Source: Chitinophaga flava
Lineage (GTDB): Bacteria; Bacteroidota; Bacteroidia; Chitinophagales; Chitinophagaceae
DNA: 64,000 bases
Assembly (NCBI RefSeq): GCF_003308995.1
Contig: NZ_QFFJ01000002.1
Location: 868,001 to 932,000 of the forward strand
Direction of reading: 5' to 3'
Both the position numbers and the translations under genes were made by a program. The notes below the pieces were generated by a model that did no database searches, had not been told where the DNA came from, and saw only the letters and a program-made list of their open reading frames with translations. This document shows positions 43,501 to 49,805 of this stretch, one piece after another (position 1 is the first letter of the stretch; each line of letters opens with the position of its first letter).

Positions 43501-45994
43501 CGGCTACAGCAGGGTTGTAGCTCCCGGCTTGCCAGGTGACGCCCACCGGATTAGTATCGGTGGTGGTTGGTGAATAAGTGACCGGCAAGGTGGATGGCAG
43601 ACCGAGTGCAGCAAAGGCTGTTCCCAGCTCCGTGTTGATGGCGGAAGGAGTAGGAACGGTAACGACTATACGTTTACTTACGTTAATGGTAGCACTTACT
43701 TTCTGACCAGTACCTATCCAGGTGGAATGCAGTACAGGAACTGCCTGTACGGTATAGGAGCCGGCTACGAGCGGATTATAGGGGCTGCTGTCCCAGTTGA
43801 GTGCCACGCTGGTTTGACCACCATCCTGCCAGTTAACAGTGGTGGCAGCAGGTAATATTCCCGCGAAGGGAGTGCCATAAGCAACCGTGAAAGTGGCCGG
43901 GGTTAACGGTTGCAGGCTGCTGATATAACGATTGGCGATGGTAACAGTAAAGTTTTTGGTGGTAATGTTTCCAGCTTTATCTGTAGCCGTCAGTGTCAGG
44001 GTATTGGCGCCCATATTGGCGGCGCTCAGCGTACGGTCTGTGAAAGATACGGCTACAGGGGCCAGCAGCGGCGGGTCTGACGCCTGATAGTTTAACATGC
44101 TCTGTGTGATGGTGACGTTGCCGTTTATGTCAAGCCAGGTGGTCAGCGGATTCACCGTCAGCAGCGGTGGTGTATTATCTATGTAAACAGGCTGGCCTGC
44201 GGCGATATCAGCAGGGATGTTATAGGTAGCGCTATTGCCTGCCAGATCGGTGATAGTCACTTTTGCAGTCACCTGTCCATCCGCATCGGTACCGGCTACC
44301 AGTATCTTCAGTTCGGAGCGGTCGGGAGGAAACGGGGTTACAGTGGCTGTTTTGCCGGCGATAGTGCCGGTAGCATACTGGATGGCCTCATTGGCAGTGA
44401 TGCTCAGCTGTATTTTGTCGCCTGCTTTAGCAAGTGTGGTGACAGGGTTGCTGGTGAAAAGACTGGCTGTACTGATTTGCGGGGCTGTTTTATCAATAAC
44501 ATATCCGGAAGAGGTATAGGGTATGTTGGTCAGGTTTACGGCGAGTCCTGTCTGGTTGTTTAATTGCAGGGTGAGGTTGTTGCTCTCAACAGTCGTAACG
44601 GTTACCAGCCATTGCTGGTCGTTGGAGCCTGCGATGGGCATCACATCCTGGATGGTGCCACCATTGGGTAAAGTGAAGTGGGAGGTGGTGAGCCCGGTGA
44701 CAGGCTGGGAAAAGTTCACAGTAAAATTAACCACGTCACTGTTGGTGGGGGAGGCATCCGCTTTGTCGATGCTGTTGACAGTCGCATCAGGTGTATAATT
44801 CCCCTGGAATTCATAGGCGCCGATATCAACGGTGCCGTTGTTATAAAAGCGGGGATTGCCGGCCATGTCTGCCATAATACCAGAAAGTTCGGGATTGCCG
44901 CCGGGTTGGTAAGGGGCATTGGTGCCGGCATTAATGGCAGGAGAGCTACTTCGTAAGGATACATCTGAAACGCTGACCAAACGGGCGTCTGTATTAGTCT
45001 TATTATTGGCACCGGAAATAGAGAGAGCAGCGTCAGACAGATTGTTGGCGCTGGATACAGTGGCGAATGAGGTGACGTCGTTTTTTCTATTCGTCGCCAC
45101 CGTGATATTATTCTGGAAGATACAGTTGTAAATATTGGCGCTGCCTGATTTTGCGAGGTATCCCGGACCGTAGTTGGATGCCTTGTTTCCGACAAAAGTA
45201 TTGTTGACAAGCGTTATGTTGGAAGTGGATGATACCAGTGCTCCTCCATTATATTTACTCGAATTGTTCAGAAAAACGCAGTTGCTGGCTACAACGGTAG
45301 ATGAAACTTCTGCGACAATACCGCCGCCTTCATCGGCAGTATTGGATTGGATGAGTACTCTATCCATTGTTAGCCGACTTTGGTATAGATAAACACCACC
45401 ACCACTTCCCATGTTGCCGGTGCTATTATTGATCAGTTTTACATTGCGCAGTGTCACATTACAGTTGCTGGCCAGGATGGCTCCGCCGTATCGGGCCATG
45501 GTACCGGGATTGTCTGCGCTTTGTTCTGCATAGCCTCCGGTGATGGTAAGACCATCCAGCATAACAGTTGAGCCGTTATTTACATATACTACGTGACCGG
45601 CATTATCTGCGGCGTTTCCCGGTGTTCTCCGGTAGTCGCCATTAAGTACTGTGGAATAAAGCGCGGGGTTACGGATTTCATTGGAAGAGGTGGCATCAGC
45701 ACGGTAGCCACCCAGTATGGTAACCTTGTAAGCCTGTATCCAGAAGGTGATGGTAGGGGCATCATCCCCAGCTAGCTCGGAAGGATACCAGGTACCTTCC
45801 GTTATTCTTATTTCGTTGAAGGAGCCTTGACTTACAGCTGTCAATGCATCATCAAGGGAATTGAAAGCCCTTTCCCAGGAGCGGCCGTCACCATTGGGAG
45901 CAGCATAGGCCCTTACATAGCAGACCTGGGCGGAAGCCCGGAAGGCTGTCAATAGCAAAAAGCTACTGAGGATAAACAGGTAGAATTTTTTCAT
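40562..45994 (-). CDS. giant type IX-secreted surface protein, copy B
   Basis: 1810 residues from the ATG at 45992-45994, which aligns with the start of copy A; the in-frame ATG at 46009 would add five residues. The domain order is the same as copy A: signal peptide (ASAQ), beta-helix with GGAILASNCNVTLRN and GGGVYLYQSRLTMDR, Ig-like modules, nine Big_4-like repeats (~686-1481), Ig, PKD-like and the type B C-terminal domain (ILTPNGDGINDYWVV). The beta-helix is the most diverged part between the copies, whereas the repeat and C-terminal parts are nearly identical. So the surface-exposed tip is evolving while the stalk is conserved. Confidence 0.88.
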   Translation of the reverse strand: MKKFYLFILSSFLLLTAFRASAQVCYVRAYAAPNGDGRSWERAFNSLDDALTAVSQGSFNEIRITEGTWYPSELAGDDAPTITFWIQAYKVTILGGYRADATSSNEIRNPALYSTVLNGDYRRTPGNAADNAGHVVYVNNGSTVMLDGLTITGGYAEQSADNPGTMARYGGAILASNCNVTLRNVKLINNSTGNMGSGGGVYLYQSRLTMDRVLIQSNTADEGGGIVAEVSSTVVASNCVFLNNSSKYNGGALVSSTSNITLVNNTFVGNKASNYGPGYLAKSGSANIYNCIFQNNITVATNRKNDVTSFATVSSANNLSDAALSISGANNKTNTDARLVSVSDVSLRSSSPAINAGTNAPYQPGGNPELSGIMADMAGNPRFYNNGTVDIGAYEFQGNYTPDATVNSIDKADASPTNSDVVNFTVNFSQPVTGLTTSHFTLPNGGTIQDVMPIAGSNDQQWLVTVTTVESNNLTLQLNNQTGLAVNLTNIPYTSSGYVIDKTAPQISTASLFTSNPVTTLAKAGDKIQLSITANEAIQYATGTIAGKTATVTPFPPDRSELKILVAGTDADGQVTAKVTITDLAGNSATYNIPADIAAGQPVYIDNTPPLLTVNPLTTWLDINGNVTITQSMLNYQASDPPLLAPVAVSFTDRTLSAANMGANTLTLTATDKAGNITTKNFTVTIANRYISSLQPLTPATFTVAYGTPFAGILPAATTVNWQDGGQTSVALNWDSSPYNPLVAGSYTVQAVPVLHSTWIGTGQKVSATINVSKRIVVTVPTPSAINTELGTAFAALGLPSTLPVTYSPTTTDTNPVGVTWQAGSYNPAVAGTYTLTGSIIPDANTDLPAALQTVNITVVVKKRVISSIPAINPVSVVYGSTLGSILPTSIMPTYAVSSPDNPALNISWDLSSYDPLKAGPQTITGTLSADSNTDTNGQSMTTSVTVTVGKRTIAGITPATAITVPYGTTPAAIGLPSQIAATYIPATSNTTPLNVTWNTSSYDPLTAGTYNISGTLTADNNTDITGQPMTTSVTVIVSKRIIIGITPATAITVPYGTTLAAIGLPSQIAAIYSPATSNTTPLNVTWNTSSYDPLKAGTYNFSGTLTADNNTDITGQPMETSISVTVSKRTISGITPATAITVPYGTAVAAIGLPPQITATYTPATSNTAPLNVFWDTNNYNPLIAGTYTLTGTLTADTDTDPGSQPMTTSVTVTVSKRTITGITPATAITVPYGTAPAAMGLPSQIVADYTPVTSNTTPLNVAWNTSSYDPLTAGVYTIPGTLVADNNTDVTGQPMTTSVSVTVSKRTITGITPVPSITVSYGTSFVDVGLPSQVAATYAPATTNTAPLNVTWQAGNYNPAVAGTYTIIGILTADNNTDVSGRNMIIITNIIVDKRSIVSVTTPAAVQVAYLTPFGNIGQPSTVPAVYTDNTNGQIPVQWDASTYNSSTPGTYVLRGSLQPDANTNNRMDVTTTFTVTVLQGNQRITAAAVADKYEGDATFTLQANSNAGLPLQFTSDNPAVVAMNGNQATPGVPGTAVITITQPGDVNYTAATPVTVTVKVLAWPDAAISANGNTTICENENLTLQGITAGKYQWFLNGVPVNGASQQNFRPTASGNYHAAVTFANGFTKTSNTIPVTIHPLPDGRVAAAGSTTISKGASIQLQASGGSSYAWTPAQWLDNPSSATPVARPAASTRYEVVITSPAGCSMRKQIDISVEEDFKLTGTNILTPNGDGINDYWVVKNIDMYPDNEVKVFDRAGRLVFQTRHYNNTWNGTINGQPLAEGTYYYIITVGQQIKTFKGYITIVR
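41550..43935 (-). repeat. coding tandem repeats, nine Big_4-like units, copy B
   Basis: The same nine ~264-bp units as in copy A in the same order. 42612-42949 is identical to 36211-36548 of copy A over 338 bp. Ends are approximate. Confidence 0.75.
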
Positions 45995-46053
45995 GCAGTA
46001 ATAATTCAAAGCGCAGGGATGAGATATAACGTATCAGGATATACGCAGATGCG

Positions 46054-46061
46054 CAAAATTA
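46054..46061 (-). promoter_or_regulatory. -7 box of the copy B module
   Basis: TAATTTTG on the minus strand matches TAnnTTTG exactly, 60 bp before the giant-protein start. The same position in copy A (39612-39619) reads TATTTTTC, one mismatch, so the two modules may differ in strength. Confidence 0.4.
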
Positions 46062-46089
46062 CTGCAGGAGACTACTCTACTATGTCCAA

Positions 46090-47127
46090 TCACTTATCAT
46101 TCATGATCATTTTCTTTCGCATATCCGCCGGCGTTATACCATAATATTTCCGGAAAAGCCGGGTGAAATTGGCCGGATTACGGATGCCCAGGGAGTGGGC
46201 TACTTCCTTTACAGGAATTTTGCGTTGCAGCTGCTCTGTTGCAAAGTTCATCTGCCTGTGCTGAAAGTACGAGAAAGGGGTATATCCTATTTGTTGCTCA
46301 AACTGCCGCCGCATAGTGGTAATGCTCATATTACCGATGTCTGCGAGGGCAGACAGGCCCGGAAAGCCCTTCTGGAAATGTTCATCCAGGTAATCTGCGA
46401 TCCGGTTGATACCATTTTGATGATGCGTGGGATAGTTTGCTGGTACTGACTCCGGAGCAAGGAATACATTTAAACCGTTACTGATCAGGCTATAGGAGAT
46501 TTTTTTGAATTCCAGCAGGAACAAAGGAGAACGAAAACCGGCATCCATCAGCGTATCCAGTTCTTCCAGCAACTTTGATTGGAAAGGTCCGGTATTGATA
46601 GTCACTTTTTCTGTTTGTTTCTGCAGGATACGCATCAGAGGGCTGTCAGCTGGTAGCTGGGAAGTATCGAGGTGCTCCTGCAGCCACTCACGGGTGAAGG
46701 CAAAAAAACGCGTGCGGGCAACGGTGCCGGCAGACAAATGGCTCTCATCCCCATACAGGTTGTTGTAGAAGCTGCACACCTTTTGTCCACTGATATACTG
46801 CTCGGTGGAAACTCCCCGGTGCCTGAGCACGATACCTCTCTCATATTGCGTATAGGACAGGTAGAGGAAATCATTGCTGGTATTGGGTTCCAGATGGTAA
46901 ATGGTATTTGTTTTGGCTTTGATGTACACATTTACCAGCGTACATCCTGGTTCCAGGCTTTCGTACTGGATGCGCTCATAGCGCTCGGGCGTATCAGAGA
47001 TACGGGGCTGCAGCCGGGCATGGGAAGCAGAGAAATCTGCGGGTGCCGGTGCTGTTCGTTGCTCCGAAAGATGCTGGAGGTTCCCGACGTTCCAATCGTA
47101 TCTGGACATCTGTGTTTCTGGAGGCAT
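46090..47127 (-). CDS. AraC family transcriptional regulator
   Basis: 345 residues. The C-terminal ~100 residues are the AraC double HTH (GLSALADIGNMSITTMRRQF and VAHSLGIRNPANFTRLFRKYYGITP). The N-terminal ~220 residues are a sensing region without a recognised ligand fold. The start at 47125-47127 is used; an ATG six codons later is possible. It stands upstream of the duplicated adhesin modules on the same strand, with 95 bp between its stop and the copy B start, so it might regulate them. Its own promoter has an exact -7 box. Confidence 0.88.
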   Translation of the reverse strand: MPPETQMSRYDWNVGNLQHLSEQRTAPAPADFSASHARLQPRISDTPERYERIQYESLEPGCTLVNVYIKAKTNTIYHLEPNTSNDFLYLSYTQYERGIVLRHRGVSTEQYISGQKVCSFYNNLYGDESHLSAGTVARTRFFAFTREWLQEHLDTSQLPADSPLMRILQKQTEKVTINTGPFQSKLLEELDTLMDAGFRSPLFLLEFKKISYSLISNGLNVFLAPESVPANYPTHHQNGINRIADYLDEHFQKGFPGLSALADIGNMSITTMRRQFEQQIGYTPFSYFQHRQMNFATEQLQRKIPVKEVAHSLGIRNPANFTRLFRKYYGITPADMRKKMIMNDK

Positions 47128-47152
47128 AGTATAATGTTGTGGTAGAGATCCA

Positions 47153-47188
47153 CAAAGATAAGCATCCGTTTTTTTAGGCTATCTCAAA
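47153..47188 (-). promoter_or_regulatory. promoter of the AraC gene
   Basis: TATCTTTG (minus strand, 47153-47160) matches the -7 consensus exactly. A TTTG lies 24 bp further upstream (47185-47188), slightly wider than usual spacing. The region is shared with the divergent NUDIX gene. Confidence 0.45.
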
Positions 47189-47212
47189 AAAAAACCGTTA
47201 CTTCACGTTAAA

Positions 47213-47914
47213 ATGACGCAAACGGACATGAAACAATTTCACGAATACAAAAATCCATCACTGGCAGTAGATCTGGTCATATTCGGCTATCATGACAACA
47301 CCTTGTCTGTGCTCCTACTCAACAGAAAAGAAGAGCCCTTCAAAGACTGCTGGACCTTGCCTGGTGGCTTTCTGCAGATGGATGAAACGTTTCGTGATAC
47401 CTGTTCCCGCATTCTTAAAACAAAAACAGGGATAGATGATGTATTCCTCGAACAGCTCTATTCTTTCGATGACCCGGCCCGTGATCCCCGTGGCCGAGTA
47501 ATCGCCGTGGGGTACTACGCCCTCATCAACCCTGCCCGTTTTAATATCATTGTGGGTAGCATGGCCAATGATGTAAAATGGTTTAACGTCCTTAAAATGC
47601 CCAGACTGGGATTCGATCACCAAGACATCTTCCAGATAGCGCTGCAGCGGCTTCGTTCCAAGATCCTGTATTATCCGGTAGGCTTCGAATTGCTGGATGA
47701 ACTGTTTACTATCACCGAGCTGCACGAACTGTACGAATGCATTCTGCAAACCACACTCGACAGACGTAATTTCAGGCGCAAAATCCTGGACGCCAATTAT
47801 GTGATCAACACCGGTACCAAAAGGGAAGGGCTCCAAAACCGTCATCCCGACTTATATAAGTTCAATAAAAAACTGAAAAAGAACAGTTTTCAGATCAATG
47901 TTAACGCCTCATGA
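47213..47914 (+). CDS. NrtR-like regulator: degenerate NUDIX domain plus winged helix
   Basis: 233 residues. The NUDIX box is recognisable but lacks its catalytic glutamates: it reads GGFLQMDETFRD and then R-I-L-K-T-K-T-G-I, where active enzymes have REUxEExGU. The C-terminal ~80 residues form the winged helix of NrtR-type regulators (ELHELYECILQTTLDRRNFR). NrtR proteins bind ADP-ribose or related NAD metabolites and repress NAD salvage genes. The target here is not visible because no nad gene is in the window. It overlaps the next small gene by four bases (ATGA). ATG 47213 is chosen; a second ATG five codons later is also possible. Confidence 0.85.
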   Translation: MTQTDMKQFHEYKNPSLAVDLVIFGYHDNTLSVLLLNRKEEPFKDCWTLPGGFLQMDETFRDTCSRILKTKTGIDDVFLEQLYSFDDPARDPRGRVIAVGYYALINPARFNIIVGSMANDVKWFNVLKMPRLGFDHQDIFQIALQRLRSKILYYPVGFELLDELFTITELHELYECILQTTLDRRNFRRKILDANYVINTGTKREGLQNRHPDLYKFNKKLKKNSFQINVNAS

Positions 47915-48114
47915 AACTAAAAATCGTTTCCTGGAAAAAATTACAGGAAACACTACCCACATCCGGCAAACATATAGTTGCCCAGCAAACAGATGATTCC
48001 CTGGTGGTATACCAGGCCTTCCAACCCGCCATTGCCAACTACGCCGTTGCTGGCCGGCTTGAAGACCTGCTGGTGCCGGAAGAAAGCCTTTATTTCTGCA
48101 AAACAGTGCATTAA
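47911..48114 (+). CDS. 67-residue protein resembling the N-terminus of DUF4291
   Basis: A short protein beginning MKLKIVSWKKLQE, with a central IVAQQTDDSLVVYQAFQP segment that resembles the N-terminal beta-strands of the DUF4291 family (normally ~190 residues, with a downstream RMTWIKPSF region that is absent here). Translation is coupled to the NrtR-like gene through a 4-base overlap. It may be a true small protein made with the regulator or the remnant of a longer gene. The DUF4291 link is a weak resemblance, not a firm assignment. Confidence 0.5.
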   Translation: MKLKIVSWKKLQETLPTSGKHIVAQQTDDSLVVYQAFQPAIANYAVAGRLEDLLVPEESLYFCKTVH

Positions 48115-48150
48115 AAAACAGTATTGATCTTCATTAAAAACCAGGTTATC

Positions 48151-48696
48151 ATGGAAAAACATAACTATACCCCGCAGATTTTTACGATCAGCAATTTTCT
48201 CTCTGTTGCGGAATGTGAAGAATTGATCACCCGCAGTGAGGCCATGGGTTATGAAGAAGCCACGGTAGACGTGGGCAACGGCGTACAACGGATGATTAAA
48301 GGTGTCCGGAATAATGAAAGGGTCTTGTATAAAGATCCGGCTTATGCTACCTTTATGTGGGAAAGGCTGAAAGCCTTCGCGCCGGAAGGCACAGATAACC
48401 GCTCTGCCTGCGGATTGAACGAGCTGTTCCGGTTTTACAAGTACAGCCCGGGACAACGCTTTAAAATGCATAAGGACGGTAGTTTTGAACGCAACCGGTT
48501 TGAAGCCAGCCAGTATACTTTCATGATTTATCTGAATGAAGGTTACACCGGTGGCAGCACTGTGTTTAAATCAGGAGAAGAAATTCTCCCCGAAACGGGC
48601 ATGGCGCTCGTATTTTATCATCCGTTGCTGCACGAAGGAACCTTGCTGACAGAAGGTACCAAATATGTGCTCCGGACGGATATCATGTATAAATAA
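48151..48696 (+). CDS. prolyl 4-hydroxylase-type 2-oxoglutarate/Fe(II) oxygenase
   Basis: 181 residues from the ATG at 48151; a TTG at 48124 adds nine unconserved residues. The iron-binding triad is complete: His107 and Asp109 in MHKDGSF, His161 in LLHEGTLL. Arg175 for 2-oxoglutarate lies in KYVLRTDIMY. A small single-domain P4H of this kind could hydroxylate a protein prolyl residue or a free metabolite. The preceding genes encode an NAD-linked regulator and a small protein, and a metallophosphatase follows 8 bp later, so co-transcription is likely. The substrate is unknown. Confidence 0.85.
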   Translation: MEKHNYTPQIFTISNFLSVAECEELITRSEAMGYEEATVDVGNGVQRMIKGVRNNERVLYKDPAYATFMWERLKAFAPEGTDNRSACGLNELFRFYKYSPGQRFKMHKDGSFERNRFEASQYTFMIYLNEGYTGGSTVFKSGEEILPETGMALVFYHPLLHEGTLLTEGTKYVLRTDIMYK

Positions 48697-48704
48697 AAGA
48701 AATC

Positions 48705-49433
48705 ATGCCTGCCACATATGTTATTGGCGATATTCACGGTGCGTTAAAAGCGCTGCAGCAACTGATCACGCGGATCGCACCGGAAAAGGACGACCGGTTT
48801 ATTTTTTTAGGGGATTATGTTGATGGCTGGTCTGAATCAGCAGAGCTGATCCGTTATCTGATGGAGCTGTCTGCACAGTATACTTGTATTTTTATCAAAG
48901 GCAACCATGATGCCTGGTGCGAGATGTGGCTGGCCGGCGAACAGCCTGTTGCCAGCTGGCTGCAGCATGGAGGCAGAGCTACTGTAGCCAGTTATCTTAA
49001 ACTGTCTGATCATGAAAGGATTCACCATCTTGCTTTTTTCAACAGGATGCTGAATTATTATGAAGAAGATGACCGCCTGTTTATACATGCCGGATATGCT
49101 TCCATGCATGGCCCTGCATATGAACGTTTTGAAGCCATGTGTTACTGGGACCGCACCCTGTGGGAGCTGGCGCTGGCAATGGACAAACGGCTGAAAAAGG
49201 ATTCACAGTGCTATCCCAAACGGTTACTACTATACGAAGAAATTTACATCGGTCATACACCTACGTTGAATTATGACGAAGAACTGCCGATGGTGAGGGT
49301 AAATGTGCATAACATCGACACCGGTGCTGCTTTCACCGGTAAACTCTCCGCCATGAATATTGATACAAAGGAAGTATGGCAGAGTGATCCCGCATATTTG
49401 TTGTACCCTGACGAAAAAGGCCGGAATCCCTGA
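48705..49433 (+). CDS. metallophosphoesterase (protein-phosphatase type)
   Basis: 242 residues with a complete metal-binding set: GDIHG at 8-12, GDYVDG near 37-42, GNHD near 67-70, a distal His in AGYASMHGP and H-T-P-T-L in IGHTPTL. The spacing matches PPP-type bacterial phosphatases rather than the Nudix or calcineurin-like large enzymes. It would dephosphorylate a protein or small substrate with two metal ions. It starts 8 bp after the oxygenase gene. Nothing in the neighbourhood names its target. Confidence 0.88.
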   Translation: MPATYVIGDIHGALKALQQLITRIAPEKDDRFIFLGDYVDGWSESAELIRYLMELSAQYTCIFIKGNHDAWCEMWLAGEQPVASWLQHGGRATVASYLKLSDHERIHHLAFFNRMLNYYEEDDRLFIHAGYASMHGPAYERFEAMCYWDRTLWELALAMDKRLKKDSQCYPKRLLLYEEIYIGHTPTLNYDEELPMVRVNVHNIDTGAAFTGKLSAMNIDTKEVWQSDPAYLLYPDEKGRNP

Positions 49434-49805
49434 CCCGGCCTGCTCTCTAACCAAATATTCCTGAACGCTAATATTCTGATACTGATAAAATCAATTTCAT
49501 TCACAACCCTTTTCACGGCCACCACGGCCTTCCCGTAGTCATCGGGTTTACCATTTACAGGACCACTATTGTCATCGGGTGTAGGCACTCTTTTTTCTGC
49601 TGGAAAAAAGTAGACACAATATTAACAGGGGCATTACTATCCTTTGTATATGACTGGTATTGTGACCGCAAAAGTAGTAGGGGAGAAGGGGCTGGAGATC
49701 GGTAGAAATATGGGAAGAAAAAAACAGGGGTAACTACGTAACTGATGGATTTATGATTTAGGGATTTTGAGTAACATAAATACTCAAAATCCCTAAATCA
49801 TAAAA
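49434..49805. other. 372-bp intergenic region with a possible decayed coding stretch
   Basis: No convincing gene. Two hairpins are present: a short one at 49590-49610 (CTTTTTTC pairing over 5 bases, plus-strand style) and a long one at 49750-49804. On the minus strand, 49271-49588 stays open, with polar PTPDDNSGPVNGKPDDYG-like sequence over 49434-49588 that could be a gene remnant, but it overlaps the phosphatase gene and lacks a clear start. I see nothing else. Confidence 0.4.
49750..49804 (-). terminator. 23-bp inverted repeat after the outer-membrane receptor gene
   Basis: TTATGATTTAGGGATTTTGAGT (positions 49751-49772) pairs perfectly with 49782-49803 over a 9-base loop, plus one outer pair. 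It begins 2 bp after the receptor stop. Its length is greater than a normal terminator stem, and its AT-rich character resembles the other intergenic inverted repeat at 4089-4122. Confidence 0.6.

Larger units (their letters stand above)
33256..45994 (-). repeat. tandem duplication of a giant-adhesin/PorP-SprF module, ~6.4 kb unit
   Basis: The ends of both genes are offset by exactly 6401 bp (33256/39657 and 34161/40562). The starts of the giant genes are offset by 6425 bp because copy B is 8 residues longer. The DNA before each giant start also matches (GCAGTAAT, then CAGGGATGA), so the duplication includes the upstream region. Both copies are full length. Confidence 0.85.

Noticed and set aside
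35150..43935. CRISPR-like spacing of repeated strings
   Set aside because: The repeats are in frame, ~264 bp long and code for Ig-like domains; no short direct repeats with unique spacers occur.
49271..49588. 105-codon minus-strand frame across the end of the phosphatase gene
   Set aside because: Overlaps a certain gene and has no family signature; mentioned only as a possible remnant in the intergenic entry.
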